Shown here piece after piece: positions 9,365-19,278 of a stretch of 64,000 nucleotides of DNA. Location: positions 1 to 64,000 of the forward strand of contig JBLRWO010000022.1 in assembly GCA_047921215.1 (NCBI GenBank). The letters are read 5' to 3'. Both the position numbers and the translations under genes were made by a program. Within the stretch, counting starts at the first letter, position 1; every line of letters starts with the position of its first letter. Under the pieces are notes generated by a model. That model did not search any database. It worked only from the letters and a program-made list of their open reading frames with translations, and was not told the DNA's origin. The stretch is from RECM01 sp047921215. Lineage in GTDB: Bacteria > Bacteroidota > Rhodothermia > Balneolales > Cyclonatronaceae.

Positions 9365-11326
9365 TCACGATTCCTTGATCAGCCCTGAGCGGTAAGCGTC
9401 GAGCAGATTGTTCAGATCCTCGATGCGTGTTCTGATCTCCCGGCCGCTGTCGGTATCGCATACCCTTATGCGACTGGAATTTCGCTCCAGTATTTTTGTG
9501 GTCGAGTGAATGTCCTGCTCCTCCTCGATCGCCTTTTGGGTCGACTCAAACGGCTGGTGAGCCGACAGCAGCAGCCCGTAGGAGTTGTAGATGAGAGTGT
9601 AGCCGGCTATCCCGGTCTCATTCTGGTAAGCTTTGGCAAAACCACCGTCGATCACCAGCAGCCGTCCGCCCGCCTTTACCGGGCTCTCCCCCTTTTTCAC
9701 CTTCACCGGCACGTGACCGTTGATGATGTGACCATTTTCCGGGTCCAGACCGAACTCCTCCAATATCTCGCTGGCCACATTCTCTTCGGTGCGGTAATCA
9801 TAATAGGGGTTTTTCTCTTCCCTGTGGGTCTCTTTGTCTGCAATGAAATAGCGTTCGAAGGTGGCCATTTTATCCTTGCCGAACAGCGGCGACTGGGCCC
9901 CGCTCCACAGATACCACATGGTGTCCATGCCGTACTGTTTCATTTCGGGATTATCATTCGTGAAATAGCCCTGCCGCGCCAGACGCTCGAGCCTGTCCAT
10001 GAATCCCTTCGGGCTGTGGTCAACCCCGTCGAAGGTGAAATGGCGCAGCTTGCCGCTGCGGGTCATGGGGATGCATCCATGGTAGAGCAGGTTGCCGTTG
10101 CACACCAGGTACATGCTCCCCTTCGAGAACAGGAACCGCACATGGTCCTGCAGGCGGCCGCTGTTTTTGAACGAAAGGCAGAGCTTGTCCATCACCATCT
10201 GCTCCTGCTCCGACAACTCATAGGGATTGTCAGGGTCGATTGTGGGGAGATTACTGTCGATGAGCGGATAGCTCTTCCCGTTAATCTGAACGGTACCCTT
10301 CCCGTAGTCGATCTTGTCGAGCAGCAGGCGGTCTTCCATGAGAAACTGGGGCCGTCGCTGAATGATCTGGCCTTCAAGCTTAAGTTGAATCACGGAGATC
10401 GCCTTATGCATGCGGGCCATCAGCTGCAGTTCATTTTCTGTAAAGTTTTCGGCCGATTGTTTGGGCCTGAATTGCGTACAGGGATCATCCCCATACACCT
10501 CCACAGCTAGTGAGATGAGCGGCAGCATGCTTATGGCGTACCCGTTCTCCAGGGTTTCCATGTTGGAATAGCGCAACGAAACACGGATCACACTGGCGAT
10601 GCAGGCCTCGCTTCCGGCGGCAGCACCCATCCACACGATATCGTGATTGCCCCACTGAAAATCGACGGCATGGTGCTGCATCAGCGTATCCATGATGATG
10701 TGCGCACCCGGCCCGCGGTCGTACACATCGCCGATTACGTGCAGCTGCGCGATGGTTAACCTCTGGATGAGATGAGCCAGCGAAATGATGAATGCGCCGG
10801 CCCGGTCGGTGTTGATGATGGCGGTGATGATGCTGCTGTAATATTCCTGCCGGTTTTTCGAGCTCTCCTGCTCATGTAACAGCTCCTCAATGATGTAGTT
10901 GAAGTCTTTTGGCAGCGTTTTCCTCACCTTGCTCCGCGTGTATTTCGACGAGTAGACGCGGCAGAGCTTGATGAGCTGGAACAGGGTTTTCCGGTACCAT
11001 TCGGCGGGATTGTCGATCTCCTTGAGCATCATCGACAGCTTCTGCTCCGGATAGTAGATGAGGGTGGCCAGGTTCCGCTTCTCTCTTTCATCAAGCGTGT
11101 ACTCGAAAATCTCCTCGATCCGGCGCTTGATGGAGCCCGATCCGTTGCGCAGCACATGCAGAAACGATTCGAATTCGCCGTGGATGTCGCTTATGAAATG
11201 CTCCGTCCCCTTCGGCAACTCCATGATTGCGCTCAGGTTGATGATCTCTGTGGATGCGGCCCTGATTGACGGGTACTGCTTGGACAGCAGTTCCAGGTAG
11301 CGCAACTCATTTTCGGAAAAAGTCAT
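9365..11326 (-). CDS. fbp: Fructose-1,6-bisphosphatase, class III
   Basis: A 653-residue enzyme of the Firmicutes/Bacteroidota class III FBPase family, hydrolysing fructose 1,6-bisphosphate to fructose 6-phosphate in gluconeogenesis. It carries the metallophosphoesterase signature blocks SDIHGE (46-51), GDVYDRG (about 199), GNHDI (about 226) and a late NGHVPVK histidine block. Length and the N-terminal LRYLELLSKQYPSI stretch fit the family. It is monocistronic on the minus strand. The PEP carboxylase gene 2.4 kb away also belongs to central carbon metabolism, but the two are transcribed in opposite directions. Confidence 0.95.
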   Translation of the reverse strand: MTFSENELRYLELLSKQYPSIRAASTEIINLSAIMELPKGTEHFISDIHGEFESFLHVLRNGSGSIKRRIEEIFEYTLDEREKRNLATLIYYPEQKLSMMLKEIDNPAEWYRKTLFQLIKLCRVYSSKYTRSKVRKTLPKDFNYIIEELLHEQESSKNRQEYYSSIITAIINTDRAGAFIISLAHLIQRLTIAQLHVIGDVYDRGPGAHIIMDTLMQHHAVDFQWGNHDIVWMGAAAGSEACIASVIRVSLRYSNMETLENGYAISMLPLISLAVEVYGDDPCTQFRPKQSAENFTENELQLMARMHKAISVIQLKLEGQIIQRRPQFLMEDRLLLDKIDYGKGTVQINGKSYPLIDSNLPTIDPDNPYELSEQEQMVMDKLCLSFKNSGRLQDHVRFLFSKGSMYLVCNGNLLYHGCIPMTRSGKLRHFTFDGVDHSPKGFMDRLERLARQGYFTNDNPEMKQYGMDTMWYLWSGAQSPLFGKDKMATFERYFIADKETHREEKNPYYDYRTEENVASEILEEFGLDPENGHIINGHVPVKVKKGESPVKAGGRLLVIDGGFAKAYQNETGIAGYTLIYNSYGLLLSAHQPFESTQKAIEEEQDIHSTTKILERNSSRIRVCDTDSGREIRTRIEDLNNLLDAYRSGLIKES

Positions 11327-11395
11327 CGGTTAACTCAGCTAAGCGTTTTTTTACAGGCAATGTAGCCAAACTCCATCTTATCTGAAAACCGGGCC

Positions 11396-11932
11396 TCAGG
11401 TTCCCTGCTGCTCCTCCGGCACCGCCCTGAACTCACCGGTCAGTTCCTTTTCCACCCCCGCACTGTTTTCGATTATCAGTTCGACTGTGCCGGCCAGCAG
11501 GCCATCCGTTCGTTCCGTTAACCGGATAGTACCCGATTTAATATCATGCATGGCGTAGGTGCGGGGATCGATGAAGGTATTGCTTATCACGGTATTGCCG
11601 ATTTCAAGCGCCTGGCTTTCCTCATCCCAAAGGACATTGACCAGAATACCCACCAGAATCACATATTCAACCGGCCTGTTCGCTGGTTTCAGTTCTTCGG
11701 TTACCAGCCGGAGGAATAAAACCGGATCCTCGTACTCGCCCGGGAACCATTCATTTTCAGGTACCGATATCTCGAAAAACGCATCTCCCGTAAAGGCATC
11801 ACTTCCCTCGACTGAAGCCAAAAATCTGCCGTCGGTGAGCTCGATTGGTTTTGGTCCGGTGGAAGAGTTGCAGCCTGTTATCAGGATAATGAACAGCAAT
11901 AACACAATGTAAATGGGTTTCCAGTATCTCAT
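11396..11932 (-). CDS. Hypothetical lipoprotein
   Basis: A 178-residue product with a lipoprotein signal: hydrophobic stretch IYIVLLLFIILITGC followed by NSS, so Cys is the likely lipidated residue near position 21. The mature part is acidic, about 155 residues, and resembles no family I can name. The ATG at 11932 (MRYWKPIY) is preferred; a TTG six codons upstream lies inside the tandem repeat region. The 5' leader consists of the 5/10-bp repeats described separately, which could affect its expression. Confidence 0.65.
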   Translation of the reverse strand: MRYWKPIYIVLLLFIILITGCNSSTGPKPIELTDGRFLASVEGSDAFTGDAFFEISVPENEWFPGEYEDPVLFLRLVTEELKPANRPVEYVILVGILVNVLWDEESQALEIGNTVISNTFIDPRTYAMHDIKSGTIRLTERTDGLLAGTVELIIENSAGVEKELTGEFRAVPEEQQGT

Positions 11933-11940
11933 CACATCAA

Positions 11941-12020
11941 CTCTGATCAACTCTAATCTACTCTAATCCACTCTTATCTAGTCTTATCTAGTCTGGTCTG
12001 GTCTAATCTAGTCCAGACCA
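11941..12020. repeat. Degenerate 5-bp/10-bp tandem repeat between divergent genes
   Basis: Eight consecutive 10-base blocks follow one another without a gap, with a common pattern close to CTCTAATCTA: CTCTGATCAA, CTCTAATCTA, CTCTAATCCA, CTCTTATCTA, GTCTTATCTA, GTCTGGTCTG, GTCTAATCTA, GTCCAGACCA. Each block is two pentamers of the form NTCTA, so the base period is 5 and the strong period is 10. The array starts nine bases upstream of the lipoprotein ATG and ends about 217 bases before the M24 peptidase ATG. The remaining 12021-12237 interval is AT-rich with nothing else recognisable. Confidence 0.8.
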
Positions 12021-12237
12021 ATTCCAGTCTGCTTTCAATTTCAATCAGTCGCAACGTAACTCAAATTGTATCAAAGAATCTTAAGTATACAACATCTCTC
12101 CCGGGCAATAAAACAATAGCCCGCAAATAATTCAAGATTTAAATAACTTCTCACCGGGTGCTTCGCCAGCTACAGGTCAACCTGCCCGTCTTTTTCACAT
12201 CAACCCGTTCCAATAACATGTTCCTAACCAGATAAAC

Positions 12238-13575
12238 ATGAAAAAACTCTCCGGCTCCATTCTGGCAGTTTTACTCACTGCTGCTATGTTTACCGCTGAA
12301 CTCCACGCCCGCCAGGCGGCCATTCTTGATCTGCGCAGCCAGGCTGAAGTCATCGACAACTGGCTGGAGCACCGGCTCAATACCATCGTTCCCGAACTGA
12401 TGCGCCGCGAGGGCGCCGATATGTGGATTCTTGTGGCCCGTGAGTACAACGAGGACCCGGTGCTGCTCACAATGCTCCCGGCCACCTGGCACGCGGCGCG
12501 CCGGCGCACCATACTGGTGTTTCACGATCCCGGCGAAGGCAGGCCCGTGGAGCGTATCGCTGTTGCCCGCTACGATATCGGGCGTTTTTTCGCCTCCGCC
12601 TGGGACCCCGAAACGCAGCCCGACCAGTGGGCCCGCCTGGCGGAGATCGTGGCAGAACGGAATCCCTCACGTATTGCGCTCAACTATTCGCCCGATTTCG
12701 GCCTGGCCGACGGCATTGCCTGGACCGATTTCACCAAACTCAGGGATAATCTTCCCTCCCGTTTCCGGAACCGGATTGTTTCGGCCGAGAACCTGGCTGT
12801 TGGGTGGCTGGAGACCCGCACCCCCGACGAAATGGCCGTGTACCGTCATATCAACCGGATCGCCCATCAGATAGTAGAGGAGGGCCTTTCGGAAAACGTG
12901 ATCACGCCCGGCATAACGACCACCGCCGACGTGCAATGGTGGTACCGTGAGCGGGTGCGGGAACTGGGGCTGCAGGTGTGGTTCCACCCGTCGGTATCGG
13001 TCCAACGAAGCGAGGCACCCGAACATCCGGGCGATTTTTCAGGACCGGCCGACGCCGATGTGATCCGCCCAGGCGACCTCATCCATATGGACTTTGGCAT
13101 CACCTATCTGCGCCTGAACACCGACACTCAGCGTATGGCCTATGTATTGCGGCCCGGCGAATCTGAAGTGCCTGAGGGATTGAGGGAGGCGTTCAAAACC
13201 GGTAACCGCCTTCAGGACATCCTGACCGGTGAATTTAGTACAGGCCGAACCGGCAACGACATCCTGCTCTCCGCCCTGCAAAAGGCGGAAGCGGAGGGCA
13301 TCACCGCTACCATTTACACCCATCCCATCGGCTATCAGGGGCACGGTGCGGGACCCACCATCGGGCTGTGGGATCAGCAGGGAGGTGTTCCAGGCAAGGG
13401 CGACTATCCTCTCTACCCGAATACGGCCCATTCGATCGAGCTGAATGCAGAAGTGTTCGTGCCCGGGTGGAACCGGAACGTGCGCATCATGCTGGAAGAA
13501 GATGCGATATTCGACGGCGAAACAGTTTATTATATCGACGGCCGGATGACGCAACTATATGTGATACCGCGATAA
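12238..13575 (+). CDS. Secreted M24 family metallopeptidase (Xaa-Pro aminopeptidase-like)
   Basis: A 445-residue protein with a signal peptide (1-22, cleavage near LHA). An N-terminal creatinase-like region precedes a pita-bread M24 domain. Candidate metal ligands are the aspartates in HMDFGI and NTDTQRM, the histidine in HPIGYQGHGAGP, and the glutamates in SIELNAEVF and MLEEDAIF, which together give the usual D-D-H-E-E set. Such enzymes remove N-terminal residues next to proline; export implies peptide processing in the periplasm or outside. It is divergent from the lipoprotein gene and shares the repeat-bearing intergenic region. Confidence 0.85.
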   Translation: MKKLSGSILAVLLTAAMFTAELHARQAAILDLRSQAEVIDNWLEHRLNTIVPELMRREGADMWILVAREYNEDPVLLTMLPATWHAARRRTILVFHDPGEGRPVERIAVARYDIGRFFASAWDPETQPDQWARLAEIVAERNPSRIALNYSPDFGLADGIAWTDFTKLRDNLPSRFRNRIVSAENLAVGWLETRTPDEMAVYRHINRIAHQIVEEGLSENVITPGITTTADVQWWYRERVRELGLQVWFHPSVSVQRSEAPEHPGDFSGPADADVIRPGDLIHMDFGITYLRLNTDTQRMAYVLRPGESEVPEGLREAFKTGNRLQDILTGEFSTGRTGNDILLSALQKAEAEGITATIYTHPIGYQGHGAGPTIGLWDQQGGVPGKGDYPLYPNTAHSIELNAEVFVPGWNRNVRIMLEEDAIFDGETVYYIDGRMTQLYVIPR

Positions 13576-13771
13576 GACCAGAACTTTCTTTTCAACCGAA
13601 AGATATGTTTATTCATTAGCAAAGCAGTCATCTTAACCGGACATTATTATTGATCAACTGATCCGGAACTGACACAGGCAGGAAAACGGCATCAGATAAG
13701 GGTTCTGACCGGTCAAAAGCTCTTTAACAATGCCATTCAGGGTTTAAAATCAGGCTTAAAAAAACAATATT

Positions 13772-16573
13772 ATGTACTTCAGCACAACAGACGACAGTAT
13801 TGAGCTTCAGAAAATCAGTGATGACCTTACTTTTCTGCACGAATGCTACATCAGTATGCTTCGGGAAACCGGTGAGCATGAGGTGGCATCCGTACTCGCT
13901 GGCAAGCCCGGCAAGCCCGGCCAGCCCGGCAAAGATGCTGATTCCGAAAAACTGAGCAAGGCATTTACACTCTATTTTCAGCTCGTCACCATTGTCGAAG
14001 AAAATGCTGCAATTCAGCTTCGGCGCAGGCTCGAAGATGAGTTTGGCCTTGCACGGATTTCCGGCCTGTGGGGCAAAACCCTGCTGAATCTGAAGGAATC
14101 CGGAATTCCGGGTGAACTGATCGCGGCAAAATTGCCCTCTGCTCGTGTCGAACCCGTTCTTACGGCACATCCGACCGAGTCGAAACGCTCAACGGTTATC
14201 GATCAGCTCCGTACGATCTACCTGCTTATGGTTAAGCGGGAAAACAGTATGTGGACAGAAAATGAAAAGAAACAGATTGAACGTGAGATCATGGCTGCAC
14301 TGCAGCGGCTCTGGGTAACCGGCCAGGTTTTTCTTCAGAAACCGGCCATTGAGGATGAACTCCGTAACGTGATGCATTATCTGTCCAACGTATTCCCCAA
14401 AGTACTGCCCATACTCGACCAGCGCCTGCGTGAAGCGTGGTCGGAGACCGGATTTGACCCTTCCCTGCTCGATGGTACCGGCAATATGCCCAAAATCAGC
14501 TTCGGTAACTGGGTAGGCGGCGACCGCGACGGGCATCCGTTCGTTACAGAGGATGTAACCCGCGATACCCTGATCAAACTGCGTAAACAGGCGCTTCTGC
14601 AACTCCGCGATGACCTGTCGGCCCTGGCACGAAGAATCAGTATCTCCTCTTTCGAAGTAAATGTACCAGATGTTCTAAAAAACCGGCTTGAGGCGATGAA
14701 AGAAACTGCAGGCGACATTGCAGAGGCAGCGGTCAGCCGCAATCCTGATGAACCGTGGCGGCAGTACCTGAACCTTATGCAAGCCCTGCTTCCCCTCGAC
14801 GAAAACGACGACCCCATATACAAACCGGATAGCAGCCGGTATTATCAGTCCGCCGGGGAAGTTCTCGGTGACCTGGACATCCTGACCCGTTCGCTGCATG
14901 AAATCAATGCCGGACTGATTGCCAGGCTGGATGTGGAACCTGTGGCACGTAAAACCGAAGCCTTCGGTTTCCATCTGGCATCGCTTGACATCCGCCAGAA
15001 CAGCAAGTTTCACGATGCCGCCCTGTCGCAGCTGCTTCAGGCGGCCGGTATTGAGGATGGGGAGAACTTCGCAGACTGGCCCGAGGTAAAACGGGTTGAT
15101 TTCCTGAACCGTGAACTCACAACATCCAGGCCATTTGTTCGGCACCGCCACGGGCTTGGAACCGAGGCCGATGCGGTACTCGCGTGCTACCGTGTGCTGT
15201 ATAAATATATCCAAAGCTATGGAAGCCACGGGATCGGCTCTCTCATCGTAAGTATGACCCGCAGTTTGTCGGACCTGCTCGTGGTTTATCTTCTCTGCAG
15301 GGAAGCAGGCCTTGTACAGATGCAGACCGATGGCATGGCATTTATGCTTCCGGTCGTGCCGCTTTTTGAAACCATAGATGACCTGCGTGCCGGGCCTGAT
15401 ATACTGGACCGATTCCTGAGTCATCCTGCAACAAAACGCAGTCTCACATACCACAGGCAGCATACAATTGGTGATGATTGCCAGCAGGTAATGATCGGTT
15501 ACAGCGACAGCAACAAAGACGGGGGTATCCTGGCCAGCCTCTGGAGCCTGCACATCGCCCAGCGTGAACTTAGTGAAACGGGCAACCGGCACAACATCCG
15601 CATCCGGTTCTTTCACGGGCGGGGCGGCACGATAAGCCGGGGCGCCGGTCCCACCCACCGATTCATCGCGGGTCTGCCATCCGGTACTATACAGGGCGAT
15701 CTCAGGATCACCGAACAGGGTGAGGTGATTGCACAAAAGTATGCCAATCCGATTACCGCCCTCTATAATCTCGAGCTTCTTCAGGCGGGTACAGCCGGGG
15801 CCATGCAGTTTGGTAACGATGGAAAATCTGCATCTGAACGGGGCACAGATCTTTCTGCGGATGAAAAAAAGCTGGAAGAAATTATCGGCCGCCTGTATGA
15901 TCACAGCCTTCACAGCTACCAGGAGCTCGTAAGATCAGACAATTTCGTACCCTTCTTTGCCCAGGCAACCCCGATCGACATCATCGAATCGAGCAGGATC
16001 GGATCCCGGCCGGCAAGAAGAACCGGCCGGCGCACATTCGAGGATCTGAGAGCGATTCCCTGGGTTTTCAGCTGGAGTCAGAGCCGGTTTTTTCTAACCG
16101 GATGGTACGGGGTCGGATCCGCACTTGAACAACTACAGCACCACGATCCCGAATCCTTTGAATTCCTGAGCAAACAAGCTGTTCAGTACATGCCCTTCCG
16201 CTACATCATCACAAATGCCTCATCAGCCATTGCTCTTGCCGATGTGGAGATCATGAAGGCATGGTGTTCACTGGTGGATAATCAGGAGGTTGCCGATCTG
16301 TTTTTCAGGCAGATCACCGCGGAATACCACAGGACCCGCAACATGCTGGAGATCCTATACGGGCAAAGCCTGGCGGGCCGAAGACCCAGGATGTACCAGA
16401 TGATCGAATTCCGGGCGGAGCGCCTGAAACCGCTGCACCATCTACAGATCGGGCAGCTGAAAACCTGGCGCCGACTTAAAAAGGAAGGGCAACAAGATAA
16501 GGCCGATGCCATGCTTCCGGAGATGCTGCTCGTACTGAACGCGATTGCCAGCGGACTCGGAACAACGGGTTAA
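13772..16573 (+). CDS. ppc: Phosphoenolpyruvate carboxylase
   Basis: A 933-residue PEP carboxylase that forms oxaloacetate from PEP and bicarbonate, refilling the TCA cycle. Signature motifs are LTAHPTESKR (130-139, catalytic His133), GGDRDGHPFV (about 249), MIGYSDSNKDGG, FFHGRGGTISRGAGPT, the SSRIGSRPARR segment and the invariant C-terminal LNAIASGLGTTG. The start has no clear ribosome binding site. Oddity: residues 44-54 read GKPGKPGQPGK, a collagen-like Gly-Lys/Gln-Pro triplet run encoded by direct repeats of GGCAAGCCC, placed in a surface-exposed N-terminal region before the first conserved motif. Confidence 0.97.
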   Translation: MYFSTTDDSIELQKISDDLTFLHECYISMLRETGEHEVASVLAGKPGKPGQPGKDADSEKLSKAFTLYFQLVTIVEENAAIQLRRRLEDEFGLARISGLWGKTLLNLKESGIPGELIAAKLPSARVEPVLTAHPTESKRSTVIDQLRTIYLLMVKRENSMWTENEKKQIEREIMAALQRLWVTGQVFLQKPAIEDELRNVMHYLSNVFPKVLPILDQRLREAWSETGFDPSLLDGTGNMPKISFGNWVGGDRDGHPFVTEDVTRDTLIKLRKQALLQLRDDLSALARRISISSFEVNVPDVLKNRLEAMKETAGDIAEAAVSRNPDEPWRQYLNLMQALLPLDENDDPIYKPDSSRYYQSAGEVLGDLDILTRSLHEINAGLIARLDVEPVARKTEAFGFHLASLDIRQNSKFHDAALSQLLQAAGIEDGENFADWPEVKRVDFLNRELTTSRPFVRHRHGLGTEADAVLACYRVLYKYIQSYGSHGIGSLIVSMTRSLSDLLVVYLLCREAGLVQMQTDGMAFMLPVVPLFETIDDLRAGPDILDRFLSHPATKRSLTYHRQHTIGDDCQQVMIGYSDSNKDGGILASLWSLHIAQRELSETGNRHNIRIRFFHGRGGTISRGAGPTHRFIAGLPSGTIQGDLRITEQGEVIAQKYANPITALYNLELLQAGTAGAMQFGNDGKSASERGTDLSADEKKLEEIIGRLYDHSLHSYQELVRSDNFVPFFAQATPIDIIESSRIGSRPARRTGRRTFEDLRAIPWVFSWSQSRFFLTGWYGVGSALEQLQHHDPESFEFLSKQAVQYMPFRYIITNASSAIALADVEIMKAWCSLVDNQEVADLFFRQITAEYHRTRNMLEILYGQSLAGRRPRMYQMIEFRAERLKPLHHLQIGQLKTWRRLKKEGQQDKADAMLPEMLLVLNAIASGLGTTG

Positions 16574-16601
16574 ACGATTGAAACATACATCTGTAATACA
16601 G

Positions 16602-17870
16602 TCAGTTAAGTTCGCTTACATGTACAGCCGGAGGCCAGGCATAGTCGCTCCACAATCGCTCTATAAGATCAGTATCCGGTTCACCATTGTACGTGATAAA
16701 CCTTAACCTGCTTGTGTACGGCCTGCCCGGTTGTATGTACATATCGCCGAGCTGGGTGGGTGCATAATTAAAGAACGGTTCTTCGGGATGTATCCTCACT
16801 GTCTGCGGGAACCGGTAATTCGAGGGATGTCCAAGAATGGCGATTCCACCCAGATCCCCGTCGCTGTACCCGCCCACATGGCACCAGCGGGCCCTGGTAC
16901 CATGCCCGTCACGACCCAGGCCACCGGATGTAAGGAACCTGGTTGTTTCGGGATGGTCGGCCCAGTCGGCATGCCCCCGGAAACCGATGCCCCCGTAACG
17001 GTATTCCGGCAGAATCAGCGGATCGCTGCCCTGTATGGTTTGGGTAATCTCCAGGTCAAACATGTGATAACCCCGGTCTTCCGGTACGGAATAGACACGC
17101 ACCATCCAGTCTTCAAGCAAAACGGTTACAGGTTCTCCCGATGAAAGATCCGTGAAACGGTTTACCGATTCAAAACCCGCATGAACTCCGCCCGACCAGG
17201 TGTTTACAAGCTCCTCAATATCGACCCGGCCTGTGCCCTGATCAACATTCCAGAAATCCGGGGTGCGACCTTGATAGGAGGTATTCGTCCATGCCGACCA
17301 GATGCCGCTGTGGTGCGGGTGACGCTCCGGGTCGAGATGGCTTGACAAAACCGTGCCCGACGGCGTTTTAACCGGGTGGATGTAGCCGCCACGCCGGTAG
17401 TGTTCAGTCAGCTCCGCCGGCGGGTTGTTCGAACCGTGGAAAAAGGAGATTACATGGCTTTCATTACTTAAAAAATCGAGTGTGTTTTCGAGCATCACTA
17501 CCCTGGTCCCACTCTGGTATTCCGGGCTGCCAGTCTGGTCATCAGCCTCAATACGGGATGTTGAACTATCGAACCTGAAACGGATATCACTGCCGGCCGG
17601 CAGTTGATTGAGCATCAGCCAGCCGGTATTCCGGTTATCGACCTGCAGCACGCTGCTGGCACCACCGGGGCCCTCGAGAATGTAATTACCCGCTGCAACA
17701 GCTGCCGGAAGCAATACCGGCACCACGGTTCCAAACCGGTCGACAGAGCCTGCAGATATGGTAATCTCGAAAAGAGTACCGGTATCAGTTTTATTCTGAT
17801 ACCATACCGGAAACCCGTTACCTGCCGGAAAAACCAGCAGAATTACTATTACGGATATCACAGACTTCAT
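16602..17870 (-). CDS. PmoA-like (DUF6807) secreted protein
   Basis: A 422-residue secreted protein. The ATG at 17870 (MKSVISVIVILLVFPAG) is preferred because it opens a signal peptide; an alternative start 12 codons upstream would bury it. The body matches the family often labelled methane oxygenase PmoA/DUF6807, with HHSGIWSAW, FEITQT-like strands, YRYGGIGFRG and GDLGGIAILGHPSNYRFP. Despite the label these are not methane monooxygenases; in Bacteroidota they occur with sugar-utilisation genes and have no proven reaction. It is convergent with ppc, 28 bases apart. A weak hairpin (arms 17982-17990 and 18014-18022) lies upstream and has no assigned role. Confidence 0.8.
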   Translation of the reverse strand: MKSVISVIVILLVFPAGNGFPVWYQNKTDTGTLFEITISAGSVDRFGTVVPVLLPAAVAAGNYILEGPGGASSVLQVDNRNTGWLMLNQLPAGSDIRFRFDSSTSRIEADDQTGSPEYQSGTRVVMLENTLDFLSNESHVISFFHGSNNPPAELTEHYRRGGYIHPVKTPSGTVLSSHLDPERHPHHSGIWSAWTNTSYQGRTPDFWNVDQGTGRVDIEELVNTWSGGVHAGFESVNRFTDLSSGEPVTVLLEDWMVRVYSVPEDRGYHMFDLEITQTIQGSDPLILPEYRYGGIGFRGHADWADHPETTRFLTSGGLGRDGHGTRARWCHVGGYSDGDLGGIAILGHPSNYRFPQTVRIHPEEPFFNYAPTQLGDMYIQPGRPYTSRLRFITYNGEPDTDLIERLWSDYAWPPAVHVSELN

Positions 17871-18067
17871 ACGATCGGTTGGGTGAATTATTAATCCTGT
17901 AACCATATGCCGTCTTGCAGTTTAAACGGCAATTTAATGACTTGCTGCTCTGCTGACCATTTGTATGCTGACAACATTACAAATCCGGGAATGCTCTCCG
18001 GCAAAATAACACATCCCGGATTAATAATTCATTCCTGAAAATCAGCCCGAATCCTGTTCAGCAGGAA

Positions 18068-19003
18068 TCAGCCTGCCGCCGCAATTGCACGGATGCGGGC
18101 CATCTCCTCCTCACTGAGCTGCTCAAAGGATGCGGCAATGCGCACATTTTCTTCCAGATGGGGAATGACCGATATTCCCGCAACAGCCGTCGAAACCGGA
18201 TAACTGAACACATACGATAGCAGCTGCCTGGCAGTAAAGCCCCGGCTCATAAGCCCGCCGCCGCCAAACACTTTCATCCCGATCACACCGGTACCTTTTT
18301 CAGATGCAAGCCGGAAAAACCGGTCGAGATGGTCTGTATCATCCATTATAGACCTGGCCGGGTTCAACGTGATCAGGACACACTCATAAGGGTATTCCTC
18401 AATGGCATCGGCAAGAATTTTACTGGAATGACCCGTTATCCCGATATGGCCGATTACCCCCTCTTCTTTCAGCTTTTCAAAAGCCCGGCGAGAACCGTTC
18501 TCACTGCGGATCTGATCGAGCTTTTCGTATGTGCTTACATAGTGATGCTGGTAAAGGTCGATGTAATCGGTCTGCAGCCGCTTCAGGCTTTGTTCAAATA
18601 ACCTCATGGTACCGTCGTAGGAATGATCATGGCTTTTTGTTGCCAGGAAAACCTCATTGCGGCGGTACTTCATCACCTTGCCGATATATTCTTCGCTCAC
18701 CCCCCGGCCGTACTGATTGGCCGTATCGATATAATTCACGCCGAGGTCGAGTGCCCGGTTGATGATCTCCATTGCATCTTCTTCCCGGCCCGGTTTTTCA
18801 AGTGTAGCCTGGCCGCCAAGGCTGAACAGGCTTACATCGTACCCCGTTTTGCCCAGTGCCCGTTTTGGCATGGGACTGATCTGCAGGCCCGAGGCCCAGG
18901 CTATCGTATTCGGGAACAGTCCGGTTGATGCGGCCAGTCCAAAACCGGCAGCAGATGCCAGACCGGCCTTTAGAAATGATCGTCGATCCCAATTCGTCTG
19001 CAT
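18068..19003 (-). CDS. Tat-exported aldo/keto reductase
   Basis: A 311-residue NADPH-dependent oxidoreductase. The N-terminus shows a twin-arginine signal: DRRSFLK, then a hydrophobic Ala/Gly-rich stretch ending at IAWASG. After it comes a TIM-barrel aldo/keto reductase with the catalytic set Asp (YIDTANQYG), Tyr (QYGRG), Lys (ATKSHD) and His (DLYQHHY). Start ATG 19003 (MQTNWDRR) is preferred to the one four codons upstream. A Tat signal implies export folded with its nucleotide cofactor; the substrate is unknown. The 275 bases from 19004 to 19278 carry no recognisable gene. Confidence 0.85.
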   Translation of the reverse strand: MQTNWDRRSFLKAGLASAAGFGLAASTGLFPNTIAWASGLQISPMPKRALGKTGYDVSLFSLGGQATLEKPGREEDAMEIINRALDLGVNYIDTANQYGRGVSEEYIGKVMKYRRNEVFLATKSHDHSYDGTMRLFEQSLKRLQTDYIDLYQHHYVSTYEKLDQIRSENGSRRAFEKLKEEGVIGHIGITGHSSKILADAIEEYPYECVLITLNPARSIMDDTDHLDRFFRLASEKGTGVIGMKVFGGGGLMSRGFTARQLLSYVFSYPVSTAVAGISVIPHLEENVRIAASFEQLSEEEMARIRAIAAAG

Positions 19004-19278
19004 AAAACCCTCCACATGATAATTCTACTGCCAGGATTTAAAATTCCCTGTCATAGTCAGGCCCGGCAGAAATTAATGCCACTATCTTATTATAATAATG
19101 TACATAAATTTTAATAATCCCCGAAAACTGAAATACCGGTAATCAGAATGTTACTGCAGGGTATTTTTACCCTAAACGGGGCAGCGGGTTTTGCCACCCG
19201 ATCGCCAGTGGGTAACTGTTGTACAGCATGACCTGGTTTACACTTTATTGACCGTTAAGAACGGGGCTAATCTGCAAA

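Noticed and set aside
9506..10510. 334-codon plus-strand frame opposite the class III FBPase gene
   Set aside because: It is the antisense of a gene with metallophosphoesterase motifs; no domain is seen.
14675..15913. 412-codon minus-strand frame inside ppc
   Set aside because: It lies entirely within the conserved PEP carboxylase sequence and has no family resemblance.
16602..17870. Methane monooxygenase subunit
   Set aside because: The 'PmoA' family label is historical; the protein is a soluble secreted type without the membrane spans or copper ligands of particulate methane monooxygenase.
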